From contig OX030960.1 in the NCBI GenBank assembly GCA_943735955.1, positions 849,397 through 913,396 of the forward strand: a stretch of 64,000 nucleotides of DNA, given 5' to 3'. This DNA comes from Piscicola geometra (Eukaryota > Annelida > Clitellata > Hirudinida > Piscicolidae). Under the pieces are notes generated by a model. The model was not told where the DNA came from, did not search any database, and saw nothing but the letters and a program-made list of their open reading frames with translations. Below, in pieces: positions 1 to 11,169 of this stretch. Both the position numbers and the translations under genes were made by a program. The first letter of the stretch is position 1. Each line of letters begins with the position of its first letter.

Positions 1-987
1 TCAAAGGTAATTCCCTACAGACACTTGTAACTCATTGCATGCTCCATCGCCATGCTCTAGCTGTGAAGACATTACCAGCAAAGATTCAGTCTGTCATGTC
101 TACAGCGATCAAAATAGTCTATTTTATACGATCAAGAGCAGTAAACCATCGTTTATTCAAAGTTTTATGCCAAGAACTTGGTTCTTAATACGATGTCTTG
201 CTATATTACACAGAATTCAGGTGGTTAAGCAAAGGAAAGGTATTTTCAAGACTAATGGACCTGAAAGATGAGGTGTCTTCATTTGTGCAAGAAAAAGAAA
301 AAACGTTAGCAGGTGACTTTGAGAAGACTGATTTCATGGTTAATATGGCATATTTAGCTGATCTGTTCACACTCTTAAATGAATTTAATCTTTGTTTGCA
401 AAGACCAGAAATGACAATAATCGACGCCAATGAAAAATTAGTAGGATTTTTAAATAAGCTTTCATTGTACAAAAGAAGAGTAGAAGCTGAAAACCTTGCA
501 AATTTTCTATACCTAGCTGATGTTATAAGTAGCAGTGGAAACAAATCAATGCCTGTTGAAATAAAAAAAAAATTATACAACATATCACAACTCTCCAACT
601 ATCATTTGAGCGTTATTTTGATACTAAAAATTTGGAAAATAATCTTTGGATACGAAATCCGTTGCTGATGAAGAAGAAATAAAAGAAGATTTAATTGATC
701 TTCGATCAAAAGAGTTGGTAAAAGCTGAATTCAATTTCAAAGTATTGGCAGAATTTTGGTGCAGTCTGAAAGAAATATACCCAAATTTATTTAAAAAAGC
801 CATGGCAGCTCTGATTTCATTTTCGACCACCTACTTATGTGAAAAAGGGTTTTCTACATTAGTATCTATCAAGACTAAAGATAGAAATAGATTGGATGCC
901 TCGAATGATATGAGGGTATCTCTTTCTAATACAGAACCTCGATTTCATCTTCTCTGTGATGGAAAACAGCAACAATCATCTCATTAA
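1..987 (+). pseudogene. ZBED5/FAM200-type hAT transposase, 3' part, broken
   Basis: Carboxy half of a domesticable hAT transposase of the ZBED5/FAM200/SCAND3 kind, entering from the left edge. Reading from base 3 gives a THCMLHRHALAVKTLP segment, then TEFRWLSKGKVFSRLMDL, and after a frame change near 640-660 the hAT dimerisation end (LAEFWCSLKEIYP, then STYLCEKGFSTLVSIKTK and a RNRLDASNDMRVSLSNTEPR-like tail) to a stop at 985-987. An in-frame TAA lies at 186-188, and the frameshift near 650 separates the two halves, so this copy cannot make a full protein. The family cuts and pastes DNA through terminal inverted repeats and makes 8-bp duplications. The matching right terminus is probably the one ending at 4568. 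The amino-terminal BED finger would lie left of the window. Confidence 0.8.
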
Positions 988-1754
988 GCTTCAATAACAC
1001 TCAATTGTGATTACCCAGGCCATCACCTTGTTCAGTCATAAAATGAAAATCTTATAAAATAGAGGTCGGACATTGACGATTTTTCATTCCCGGTCCCGTC
1101 CCGTTCCCGAAATTTGTTTCCCCGTCCCGTCCCGTTCCCGATGGGACATCAGAATTTTGATTCCCGTCCCGTCCCGTTCCCGAAATTTTTTCCCCGTCCC
1201 GACCCGTTCCCGAAAGCTTTTTGTTTTTTTATTTATTTTCGCTGCCGTTTTGACTGGTCCCAAACTTGCTAGCTCTAACATTTCTTAAAATGTGTTATTT
1301 GAAAGTCAGAGAATATTTCTTTTAATAAAATTTAAAAAACACGATTTAAATTTCAAATATTTATTGAAATGAATGTATTGAAGTTAGTCTTTATTGCTTT
1401 TCACACGGGTTAAACCGTTAAGAGTTTCAGCTTTCTAATGAGATGATTTTGGGTCTGAAGCAGTGTTATTTTCGTAACGAAAACGAAAACTAAAACAAGA
1501 ATTCTGAATAATCGTTCCACGAAAACGAAAATAAAAACTAAATTTATTTTCAAAACGAAAACGAAAATAAAAACTATAATTATTTCCAAAACGAAACTGA
1601 AATAAAAACTATAATTATTTACAAAACGAAAATTAAATAAATTTCAAAGTATGCCATAATATGTAAATGTATAGTTTATATAAAAAAATATATGTCTATG
1701 TTATAAACATTATCTTTGGGCTTTATGAAAGTAGCGCCATTCATAAAACGTTAT

Positions 1755-2345
1755 TTTATTCAATCAATCAATCAATCAATCAAATCAATTTCTATAGCGC
1801 TCTTTCCTCAAATTTAAGAGCCCTCGTAAATAAACTTGTTAAACAGATTTGTCTTCAGATCCTTACGAAAAGTAAATAATGATTTAGAAGTAGTTAAATA
1901 AGGAGGTAATGAGTTCCAAATATATGGACCTGCATAATGTGGGTTGTAGGTTAATTTGATTTTGCACATATCTTCTTTTTTACAGAAAAAACGTTAATTT
2001 AGAGTTAAGGTTAGGATTAGGGTTAGGGTTAGAGTTAGAGTTAGAGTTAGGGTTTTCAGAAAAATCGCAGTTTAAGAAGAAATTTGCTAAATCAAATGTG
2101 CATTTAACACATGCAGTGTGCTTTCTTTCGTGTGCAGTTCACCTATAACCCATAATGTGATGATAAATAGGAGTACGGCTATTAGTTTTGAGTCAGAAAT
2201 AAATCCTAAGCTACGACTATGATTAGATGGAACAAGAGTATGAGAGGAAAAATTACATGGATCATTAATTAGTTTAGCATTTTTATCAAAAAATATAAGT
2301 TCAAATTTTAGTAGATTCAATTTTAAAGACATTGAACTAGACCAG
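1755..2345 (-). mobile_element. CR1/L2-like LINE 3' end with (TTGA)n tail
   Basis: Read on the minus strand, 2345 to ~2180 encodes a reverse-transcriptase segment (SSHTLVPSNHSRSLGF, the usual RNLG region). Near 1940-1815 it encodes the extreme C-terminus (AGPYIWNSLPPYL, then FRKDLKTNLFNKF and a stop). The 3' end is a gcgctatagaaatt box followed by repeats of TTGA. The catalytic palm is absent. The same tail recurs at 39487, 52078 and 60961, so the tail marks one LINE family or SINEs that share it. Confidence 0.72.
1998..2056 (+). repeat. Short interstitial TTAGGG-like run
   Basis: About ten degenerate hexamers (ttaggg, ttagag, ttagga) in a row inside the LINE/MITE nest. It is internal to a transposon, so it is more likely a simple-repeat drift than a relic chromosome end. 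Confidence 0.6.
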
Positions 2346-2364
2346 TTTTCAATAGATAATAGAC

Positions 2365-2530
2365 ATAAACACAGTCATGTCTAGAGGATTCGTTCTGTCC
2401 TTCAGCTGCAGAGCTCATCTGCCTTGTAAAGTAGGTAGCCAGTGGGTGCTTGCAAGCTGTGCACTGGTGCTCGATTTGAGGCCCTGGCACTTCTTCATAC
2501 ACACAATCATGTGTAGAAGATTCGTTACCG
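2365..2530. repeat. Dispersed repeat, inverted relative at 52615-52695
   Basis: The stretch around 2430-2480 (gtagccagtgggtgcttgca, then a gcactggtgctc box) reappears as its reverse complement at 52640-52690. No coding content is recognised. It lies inside the family 2 MITE. Confidence 0.55.
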
Positions 2531-2981
2531 CTTCGCTTCGTCAATTAAATTATCACTTATTTTAATCATAAATTTGTTATTATATTTAAAATGTGTTATT
2601 ACTTAATAATTTACGTACTCAATTCTTATAATATTTCAATTGACTGATAATTTTTAAAACTCATTTGTTGTTAATATACAGTTCTATTTTACTGTTTCAT
2701 TTTATAATCAATTAATTTTTTTTAGATATAAAAAAATAGTGTTCAAAGTTGTACATTAATATATTTTCAAAACTAAAATGAAAATAAAAACTTTAGTTAT
2801 TTTCAAAACTGAAACGAAAATAAAAACTTTAATTATTTTCAAAACGAAAACGAAAATAAAAACTTTAATTATTTCCAAAACGAAAACGAAAATAAAAACT
2901 ATAATTAATTCCAAAACGAAACTGAAATAAAAACTTAAATTATTTTCTGAAACGAAAATAACACTGGTCTGAAGTTAAACG

Positions 2982-3734
2982 ACATCTTTATAATTTTCAA
3001 TTTTTTTGGGACGTAATTGTGAATATTTGTACAATTCATCTTCTTCTGAATTTTCTTCGTTCATTAATATTAATTCTTCAATAATGTTCGAAATATGTTT
3101 TTTGACAACATTCCTATTCTCCAAAACTGCAAATATAAAATCATTTGTATAATTTGATAGTATAATAATTTTATTATAATTTTTACGTTATAAAAACAAA
3201 CATAATAAGTCTAAATAACCATCATTTGTTTTTTTTCTCAACGGCACTGCAGCTTGGTCTGGCTGTACAAAACAGAATTAAATTTTCTTCGTCTTGGTAT
3301 TTATTTCTTTTCTATCCCAAACTTTTTTCCTATTATTCTTTCATACTGGGAATGCCACAGACATGCTGTCATATGAATAAGATCAATGGCATCTTTTCTT
3401 TTGTCGAAATGATCAACTGAGCAATCATTTGGAAATTAATCATTCAAATTCAAAGTATTAATTTATAAAATTAAAATAATATAACTGACCATTTTGATTT
3501 CGTCTGAAAAGTTTTCATCATCACCCATTTGTTCTAATCTCTCTAATCTTTGGACTGATCATAACAACTTCAAATGTAGTGTTGGAGATTTTGACATTGG
3601 CAATGGTGGCTTCGTTATACATTTATATTGCATTTAATACTTATTTTAAGTACGGAGTATCGATGAAATAAAGATTTCCATACTTAGAAGTTTGCTGAAA
3701 AATCATTGTTAAAGAATCCAATCCCAATAACTGT
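2982..3734. other. Body of family 1 element, no gene seen
   Basis: AT-rich internal sequence of the family 1 element to the right of the nested MITE. It aligns by eye with 50090-50311 (shared gggacgtaattgtgaatatt-like stretch), and no coding region is supported. Confidence 0.5.
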
Positions 3735-3945
3735 TATTCCCGTTTTTCCCGTTTCCGATTTAAAAGTTGATTCCCGTTCCCGTCTTTTCCCGTTCTCGAT
3801 TTGAATGTTGATTCCCGTTCCCGTTTCCGTCCCGAAAACCTATTCCCGGTTCCCGACTTTTCCCGTCCCGAAATTAATTTTCATTCCCGTTCCCGCGGGA
3901 GTCCCGCGGGTACCCAGTCAGATCGGGTACCCGGTCCGACCTCTA

Positions 3946-4375
3946 TTATAAAACTTCACTAGCTTCCTATAGATTTTCGAAAATCCTTTAAAATAGCCAT
4001 CACTACATTCAAAATTCTTCAAACTTCAATACCGTCATTTCTCAGCAAACTCATAACTAACAAAACATCAAACAAACAACTGCGTTTATCTTCATCTCTT
4101 CTCTTCAACCAAGAATCCACTACAAACAACATCTCAAAAAGAGCATTCCGTCACGCAGCTCCAACAACTTGGAATGCCCTTTCACCTGCACTTCGCAACA
4201 TCAACCAATTTTTGATTTTCAAAGCCAAACTGAAAACTCATTATTTTAACTTAGCTTATCACTCATAATAATTACTCCATGCTACTCTTTGCTTTCCTTT
4301 TAAAAACATTACTATAATAATTATTTTTATTTCTTTATTGCATACAAAAACGACAATTATTATTATTAATAACAT
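3946..4375 (+). mobile_element. CR1/L2-like LINE 3' end interrupted by family 1
   Basis: The plus strand encodes the carboxy end of a LINE reverse transcriptase: LPIDFRKSFKIAITTFKIL near 3968, then RAFRHAAPTTWNALSPALR near 4144, ending FKAKLKTHYFNLAYHS and a stop at ~4268. The Trp expected in the LHWLPI motif is a TAG. The reading frame continues leftward through the duplicated ttataaaa into 1010-1059, so the family 1 element appears to have landed inside this LINE. A second copy of the same 3' end is at 47755-48045. The tail contains aacgacaattattattatt. Confidence 0.75.
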
Positions 4376-4439
4376 TTTATAAATTAAAAAACCTTACATA
4401 AACTTTATTATTATGAACAATGCTAATTTTAATTAAATC

Positions 4440-4568
4440 TTTCTGAATGAAAATTGTTATAACAAATTGATTTTTTTTCTCAATTATTGACGACGGGATT
4501 TGGGGAGGCCAAGTTACCATTAGGACTTTTTTAGGGAGGCCAACACTGAAAAAGGTTGGGAAACACTG
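4440..4568. mobile_element. hAT right terminus (CAGTGTTTCCCAACC type)
   Basis: The stretch ends in aaggttgggaaacactg, the inverse complement of cagtgtttcccaacctt, a classical hAT terminal repeat. It is probably the right end of the element whose transposase remains at 1-987, since only later insertions and 3' untranslated-like DNA lie between. The left end is off the window, so the duplication cannot be tested. Confidence 0.65.
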
Positions 4569-4769
4569 CAATAACTAAAGAAGATGCTATTAAAAACAAT
4601 TAACTGTCAATATAACTGTACAAACTAATTGTTTATTGTTACTTTTTTATTTCTAATAAATTGTGAAATTATTATGTCTTTCATTGAAAAAAACAGTTGT
4701 TAAATCCATTACATAGAAGATAGTTACAATCCAAGCTAAAAAGCGTGTTAAAGTTATTAAAGTCTCATT

Positions 4770-4893
4770 AAGTCGGTTGATTTATTGTCAAGTCAAGTCG
4801 TTTCTGTTTCCGGAAGTCAGTTTCAAGTCGATTTTTGAGCCATTTATTCCCCAAGTCAAGTCATTTAAAAATAGAATTCGACTCCCAGGTCTG
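4770..4893. mobile_element. Possible second TIR end (CAGACCTGGGAGTCG type)
   Basis: Repeated aagtcaagtc units lead to gactcccaggtctg at 4880-4893, which read in reverse looks like a transposon terminus. No partner end was found in the window. Confidence 0.4.
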
Positions 4894-5597
4894 CCTATGA
4901 CGAGTCAATGAACATCCATCCAACCTACCTCGATTTCTTTACACAGACAGGCCACCGCTGGTCGTCCATTAATCCTCTCCACTGACCTGCATCCTAATAA
5001 ATCTGAAAGATTGAGCTGAGTGTTTCTAAATAAGTCTTTTTTGATCTGTTATCGAATTCAATTAAAATGAAAATTGACCTGAACTGGAAGAACAAAGAAA
5101 GATAAGCGTAAGAAGTAGCATCAACATTTCAAACTTTTTGAACCGCTAGAGAAGTTTATTCGGAATTGTTTGCATTTGATTTATTTTATATATAAACTAA
5201 ATTTGTAAAACATTGATAATCTCTCTTCTCATTCAAAGCTCCTATCAGTCCTATGGCCAGATTAAATATCTAAACACATGTGCATAAGTTATTCATTTAA
5301 TATCAGATTATTTCTCGCATTGATCAGTATTGAATACGTCCACTGCAGATGTCACAAAGGCGCTTACGACTCAAGTTCACTGTTATTTTATCAATGGGTT
5401 TGTTTTGAAGTAACTTTTAGTTTATCTCTATGCGTATTTGTGAATGATCCCTAAATTATAACGATAATTTTGCTGACTTCAACGAGCATTTAAATGAAAA
5501 CTGCCTTTTTTTCGATAGCAACAGCTTTTTACGTGTGTATTTCATATAGAAATCAAAAAAAGCAATAGAAAAAAAAGCAATTTTAAATGGTAAAAGT
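4894..5597. other. 3' flank of RNF14, nothing recognised
   Basis: AT-rich sequence downstream of the RNF14 stop codon. It presumably includes its 3' UTR. No repeat, TIR or coding exon is supported. Confidence 0.5.
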
Positions 5598-8500
5598 TCA
5601 CTCTTCATCCTCATCATCCCTTAGATTGAAAAAATCATCCTCATCCATGTCAACATCAGTTTCAACGCCCTGGAAGAGCTTGTTGTAGCACTTGCTGCTT
5701 TTGTCGGAATAGTGCTGGTATGGAGAGGCCTTGTCAAGCATCTTGCCACACACCCAGCAGAAGTACGTAAGGCATTTGGTGCATGTCATTTTGTTGCAGC
5801 CATCAATTTTCTTTAGTGGTTGATCAGTGTTTTGAATGGCATGCTAGTTTAAAGAATTCAATACGTGCAATAGTATGCATGAAAACACGCACTGCAGTAC
5901 CTCGATGGGACGTTGGCACTTGGGACAACTGATTGTTGACTTCTCCATCCACATGAGCGACTGGCAGACCGACACCATGTTTGCTAGCCTCTTTTCGCCA
6001 TACATCTCTTCCAACCGCTTCTTTTCCTCTTCATCTGCCTCTGTGTACTGCTTGTACATGTCCTTGTCGCCTTCATGCGTGGTTGCGAAGTATTTTAAGA
6101 GCTAAATCTTTGAATATTAAAACCTTAAATTTATTATAAAGCCTTTATTAATTATTTTAGAATAATATCTGATGAAATTATCCAGAAAAGCATTGAAGTT
6201 GGAAAAGATCACTAACTAGTCTGAAACTTGCACTTCTCGGTGCCGTGGTAGAGGGCCCTACAGTAGGTGCAAAAAGAGAAGCCACACTGTAAACATGAAC
6301 CAACATTGTGTGCCTTGTCCACAATCACTGCACACCTGCAATGGGAGAGGAAGGTCGGTGAGTGAGTGGGTTAGTGACTTTCAAATCGGAGGACCAACAA
6401 ACAACCCTTCATATATAGATGCATGGGCGTATCCTAGAGAATGTGGTGGGTCAAAGGGGGAACCAGAAAAAAACAGTATTCGAAAAATAGTATTTAAAAA
6501 ATAAACAGGTATAATCCTCAATTGTTTTCTGTGTCATTTTTTTTGGTTGACATGATTAAACCTTAAAAGGAAAAAATAGATGGAGAAGTGTCCGAAGATT
6601 CATGCCATATGCGAATTGAAGCCGGTGATACTGAATTGCACTATCAGTTTGAAAACGAACCAATAAATGCAATACATCGGTCTCCTATCATTCAGAAAGA
6701 CATAATACATCTTTGCGGAGAAACATTAAAAGCTCACATATTCTCCGACCTTAACCCTAGAACGAGGGCAAATTGTTGCATCTACCGAAAACGACAGCAA
6801 GATGAAAGTTTAACGAAAAATGAATACAACAAGTTTTACTCAAATAACGTTTAAAAGATATATTAATGTTCACTGTGTTTACAAAATACTAACAGATATG
6901 TCGTGATAATGATGTTCATGACGTCATTTGCGTCACAATGCTTGCCTACATAATTGATTTATTGCATCGAATTATGGTTTTTCAAAATAAATATTTTTAT
7001 AATGTCATTTGTCTGTGCATCCAAAGTATGTCACATGTTCTTTGTATTTAGGTTTGCGGCACGTTGAGTCTTTCAATGTCGTCTTTTTGTCGCGAGATCT
7101 TGGACAGACATGACCCCAATCCGATATCTTGACTAAAATTTGGGCATCATCAAAACGAATCATACTCGAGACCTATTGTATCTATTTCTTGGCATTCGTC
7201 TGTTTAAAACTGGTCACCTACGATCTTTGTTCCAGAGTTTAGTGATTGCTTCGCTTTTCACTTTATGAACAACAGCAAGAATTAGTAAACTAATGTAAAA
7301 AAATCTTATTTCTTCAACTATTTTCATTTTTCATTATGACGCATTTCAGTTTGCTTGTTTGTCCACTTCAAAATGTCTTCAATGATAGAGTCTCGAATGA
7401 ACAGCTGGAAAGCTGTCTTAGGAATGGCAACCCTTCGCAAGGCAAATCAAATTGTACCTTGCATCAAATGCATGATATTATCTTTCCAAATGTCTTAATG
7501 CAATGGGACGCACTGTTTCACTTTGTCAGGCTATATTTTCCTATTTAGACATGATTACACCACTTTTACTTTGTGCCGCTGCTCCACCATCAAAACTGTC
7601 ATTGCTGTCCTTATTTGAAGACACCTTCGTGTCGTCTTTACTGTTATCAGCTTTTGTGCTCTGATCTGCATCCCATGGACTTGGAATACACTATTTGATG
7701 TGATCATCATCATCACTGGAATTATATTCTTCTTGGCCGTCGCTCTTTGATTGTCATCTCGCTTCTAGTTTCAAAAAATAAATATAAATTTTTTATCAAA
7801 ATTATTATCTTTATTAATTTTAATCATTCTGCCCTGCACTACCAGGACTGTAGAAAGTTCATTTAGCTTCCTAAAAGAAAAACTGTCAGTGAAAACCAAT
7901 TCACGAAGACTTCATCCTAGAATACTTAATTCAAATAATATATGTATAGATTATAATTATTCTTAATTTTCCTATATCAAAGTAATTACTGTATAATCAT
8001 GTTTAAAAAAAGATTAATCCTCTACTGCATGAATTATTCTATTATGGAAAAAAAAGCAAATACCATGAAATAATTTTGATGATTGGATTACAAAGTAAAT
8101 TCAACTATACAGGATGAAGTCTCCGCATACAGTAAAAACCGGATTAAGGATTTTAAAACATCTTCAGCATTCTCAATTAATAAAGATATTGGGTTATCTG
8201 CTGCCAACTCGAAAAACTTTTTGGATAATGCAAGATTTGAATCACGAACAGCCAACCAAATCATTTTATCAGAATTTTTATAAGCCTTGTTTACATTTGA
8301 TGCCTTGTCCATGTGGAGCATTGATCGTCAATAGGTTTCAGCAAATAAGAAACAACTTATCGAAAAAGTAATTGGTAAGTTTGCCTGTAATCCTCAAACG
8401 CCTTTTTTTAAAGAATAAGTTTTCCCTGTACATTATGTAAATAAACTTTTGTTGCTGTTGCATATTATATTATTTATTTTAATGTTTTTAACAAATGATA

Positions 8501-10827
8501 AGCATATAAGTTTTGTCTATGTTGAATGAAGCAGAATTTTTTTAGTAAATTGAAAAAATAAAAACTCATCTCCTTATTGACCCATATTATATGGGCCTAT
8601 GTATATAATATTAATCATCGTATCATCTAATTATCCACCTGCAGTCGGCCCTGGGACAGTATTGTACGTCGGACATGCAGTCTAAGGAGCTCTGAAGCAG
8701 CAGGCGATCGTATCTGCTGAATAACTCCAAAGACACCTGACTTTTCACCTTGGAAAAAGAGAATTTTAAATTCATTTCTAAAAATTTACTTCTGAAAAAT
8801 AAGAAAGCTAATATATCAACTAAGTTTTATGGATTTCACACGCCACCAAACCACCACATGACTTTAAAAAACCAAATCACCATAGCTCACCTCACCAGAT
8901 CACCATAGCTCACCTCACCAAATCACACCAAAAAAACATTACCCAGACACCCGCACGGAAGACGAACATCATGAGGGTTGACTTGGGCTGAGCACTCACC
9001 CAGCATGCACTCGATGCTACTGACACTGCCCTCTCTGATAGCCAGCTCGAGGTAGTCACGCAAGCACGCGATGCAAAAAACATGACCACAGTTTATCAAC
9101 TTCTTGCATTGGCTGCCTTTGTTGTGATAAAGTGAAAGAGAATACTATAGAATTATAATACAATAAAATTAGTAATTATTATTCAATTATGTATTGACCA
9201 CGCACTACAATAAATTATTTTTATATGTGATATCATCATCTTATTTTGCTGAATTTTCCTATTGTGTAGTGACCAATGCTTCTCCCACAAAATAAATTAA
9301 AATAATATGCCCAATAATAATAATAACACTGGCCAACAACATTTTTGTAAATCGTATGTCAGTTAGTCTGTTTGAAAGAATTTTTCGCCCTGAAAATGAA
9401 ATTAGAAATGCTCTATCTCATCACTTTTCTGAGATATCTTAATTTAATTATTATAATATACAAACAAAAATATAAAAATATTAATACTAAATTTTTTATG
9501 TGCTTTGTTACTAACATCAACTAAGATATATCGTATTTACTTCTACTTAATGTCTTTATTAGAGATCGGACCGGGTACCCGATCTGATAAAAATTCTGAT
9601 AAAATGGGCTGTTCTGTTCATGATTTAAATCTTGCATTATTCAAAAAAATTCCTGAGTTGGCAGCAGATAAATCAATATCTTTATTAACTGTTAAGTATA
9701 ACTGTTATAGTATAAATGTTATAGTATAACTGTTATAGTATAAATGTTATGGTATAACTGTTATAGTATAACTTTTAAATCTAAAAAAAATTAAGTAAAA
9801 GTCTCATTAATTAGTGAGATGGTGGGGTGTAAAATGTTAATTTATTTTGGTCGATATACAATGAAATAACCCTTCTATCTATGCAGTGATTTCATATCAT
9901 GGGTGCAAAAGAGATACTAGGTATTAAAAGCTCTCTCTACTCAGCTCCAGATGAAAAGAGTGCTTACTATTGCGACCCAGTTCAGACAGGCCTCGCCCTC
10001 AAACGAGGAAACTGGTCTGTATAAAACAAAAATGGAAGAATATGCATGGTTGGTTCTAATAACCTGGCTTGTCAATGAAGCACACTGGGCATAACTGCAA
10101 GCTTCTTCTAAAGTCCTTCTCTTTCCTTGATGGAAGAAAAATAGAATTTATAGGTTCAATTGAAAAAAAGTAGAAATAATCTAACAGAAGTTTCTAAGAC
10201 CTCACTTGAGAATATTGTGTTCAGTCAGTTTGATGATCTTCTCTTGGGAGAGGGGAATGGCAGAAACCACCTTGAGAAAAGTGAGAGACTCATTCTGCAA
10301 GAAGTTGAACCAGGTGAACAAGATTACACTGTTACACTGCTCTTTCCAAAGCTCTTTCATCTGCTTGCTTAGTGATTCTGTCTTTAAATGTTAATGATGA
10401 CATTTTATAAATGTCTTATGTGAATGTACTATTTTGAAGCATGTAAACACATACAGACATACTTGATCTATAGAAAGCCAATAGATGTTGAGTGAAAACA
10501 CTGGAGGAGACTTTGAAGGGTAGTCTTGAGGCAGTGTAAATGAAAATGTCACAGGGTTGAGGTGCTTAATAAATACCAAAGCATCTGGAATAAATTATAT
10601 TAAACTTCAATAGCTATTATTTAGTATAGCAAAAACTAAATATCCAAACCAGGGTTACTGTCTAAAGATACTTTGAACTCTCCATCTTCAAAAGCCTGAA
10701 AAGGATCAACATCTACCAAAATCTTTCCTTGTATTGGCTTGATTTCAGTGTCACATACAACTACTTTGTTTCCATATATGCTCTTTAAGGCCAGAATTTC
10801 ATCTGACTGGTCACTTTCGTCAGACAT
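5598..10827 (-). CDS. RNF14: RNF14 orthologue, RWD and RBR E3 ubiquitin ligase
   Basis: RNF14 transfers ubiquitin through a RING-HECT hybrid mechanism. The vertebrate protein is known as a nuclear-receptor co-regulator and in ribosome quality control. Nine phase-consistent exons (joined from the start): 10827-10650, 10584-10463, 10381-10206, 10125-10064, 9116-8968, 8748-8639, 6335-6217, 6070-5901, 5810-5598, giving 432 aa (human 474). Residues ~1-150 are the RWD domain (opens MSDESDQSDEILALKSIYG; VTFSFTLPQDYPSKSPPVF). RING1 begins C171-x2-C174 with CGHVFCIAC at 189-197. Exon 6 has LFSRYDRLLLQSSLD, typical of this family. The IBR is in exon 7 (CGFSFCTYC). RING2 is CPKCQRPIEKIDGCNKMTC, with C367 the expected catalytic Cys. 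The tail is acidic. The start is the first ATG before the RWD. The longest intron (6336-8638) is filled with repeats. Divergent from SIRT1. Confidence 0.93.
6336..8638. other. RNF14 intron 6, transposon debris
   Basis: A 2.3-kb intron. 6588-6854 holds an open 88-codon plus-strand frame that I do not recognise. 7829-7965 reads TRTVESSFSFLKEKLSVK on the plus strand, weakly like the hAT dimerisation motif. 8088-8330 is a fragment related to 9585-9700. The rest shows no supported feature. Confidence 0.5.
8088..8330 (-). repeat. Family 1-associated coding-like fragment
   Basis: The minus strand reads NSDKMIWLAVRDSNLALSKK followed by an ELAADNPISLL-like segment. The plus strand at 9590-9700 reads a close relative (NSDKMGCSVHDLNLALFKKI, PELAADKSISLL). 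Two diverged copies in opposite orientation suggest a transposon-derived sequence. The product is unknown. Confidence 0.5.
9341..9440. repeat. Dispersed repeat, partner at 56898-57010
   Basis: Both copies open cactggcc(a/g)aca and share an attttgtaaatc box, an atatgtcagtt box, and a downstream gaaat(t/c)agaaatg stretch. This copy is short and lies in RNF14 intron 4. The longer partner is followed by a degenerate ORF. Confidence 0.6.
9562..9700. mobile_element. Family 1 terminal fragment
   Basis: The stretch tagagatcggaccgggtacc followed by cgatctga matches, in reverse, the right terminus of the 1060-3945 element (gatcgggtacccggtccgac). It is followed by the coding-like fragment described at 8088-8330. 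Confidence 0.6.
9697..9776. repeat. 14-bp tandem repeat
   Basis: About five and a half units of tgttatagtataac, alternating with a final-A variant. Located in RNF14 intron 4. Confidence 0.8.
9880..10025 (+). mobile_element. Internally deleted LINE fragment (same family as 40455-42040)
   Basis: The stretch 9897-9950 resembles the zinc-knuckle segment near 41262-41320 (gggtgca, then aagagat, then a gcattaaaggctcc-like stretch). The stretch 9975-10015 resembles the element's end (cagacaggcc, aaacgaggaaactggtctgt against 41973-42010). The DNA between is deleted. Inside RNF14 intron 4, just downstream of exon 4. Confidence 0.6.
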
Positions 10828-11169
10828 TAGATTTTAATAGCTTTATCTTGATTAGAGTCTAATTTAGACGTATTAAAAGTTTTTTTAAATATATTAAGTG
10901 ACTTGAAAAAAACGTTTTCCTAAATTGTAATTTAAGGCCCTTAAAGTTTAAAGCTTAAACTAAAACTAAACTAAGACCAAAACTTTCTCAAATAAAACTT
11001 TGAAATTATATAAATCTTCTTTTATCTTTATAAACCAATTTTATTCTGAAACTATTTTTTGTAAAGTTAGAAGTTTTAAAAAAAGTGTTGAAAATAAATA
11101 TAGTTAAGATCATATACATATAATATACTTCAGATGGCCTATAAATAACGCGCATTTATGTAAAAGATC
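10828..11169. promoter_or_regulatory. Divergent RNF14/SIRT1 promoter region
   Basis: Only 342 bp separate the two start codons, with RNF14 leaving to the left and SIRT1 to the right. The interval is AT-rich and carries no transposon that I recognise, unlike almost every other spacer in the window, which is consistent with retained function. Shared control is an inference from spacing. Confidence 0.6.
11140..11147 (+). promoter_or_regulatory. TATA-like box for SIRT1
   Basis: tataaata lies 38 bp before the ATG at 11185. A transcript starting ~30 bp downstream would begin near 11170 and favour the ATG at 11185. In AT-rich DNA such a match may be chance. Confidence 0.35.

Larger units (their letters stand above)
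1461..2966. mobile_element. hAT-like MITE (family 2) nested in family 1, with 8-bp TSD
   Basis: The ends are cagtgttattttcgt and its exact inverse complement acgaaaataacactg, a 15-bp perfect TIR, flanked by the 8-bp duplication gtctgaag at 1453-1460 and 2967-2974. Subterminal sequence is rich in acgaaaataaaaact units on both sides (1480-1640, 2770-2950). The centre contains a reverse-strand LINE 3' end (1755-2345). No transposase is seen. A shorter inverted relative with its own TSD lies at 27977-28679. Confidence 0.9.
1060..3945. mobile_element. hAT-like TIR element (family 1), with 8-bp TSD
   Basis: Perfect 12-bp terminal inverted repeats, tagaggtcggac at 1060-1071 and gtccgacctcta at 3934-3945, are flanked by the identical 8-bp duplication ttataaaa at 1052-1059 and 3946-3953. 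The 8-bp duplication places it with hAT. Subterminal DNA is a tandem of GC-richer cccgttcccga-like units at 1085-1210 and again at 3735-3900, unlike the AT-rich surroundings. No transposase is recognisable, so it is likely non-autonomous. It carries a second element at 1461-2966. A truncated relative is at 49555-50311 and a short terminal fragment at 9562-9700. Confidence 0.88.

Noticed and set aside
1998..2056. Relic telomere or chromosome fusion point
   Set aside because: The TTAGGG-like run is short, degenerate and internal to a LINE/MITE nest.
6071..6101. Upstream acceptor extending RNF14 exon 8
   Set aside because: It would give phase 0, whereas the exon 7 donor leaves phase 1. The acceptor before 6070 restores the frame and the family length.
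8969..9000. GTGAGT donor at 8999 for RNF14 exon 5
   Set aside because: It is a good consensus, but the phase breaks the following RYDRLLLQ segment. The GTTCGT donor at 8967 keeps the frame and matches the family spacing.
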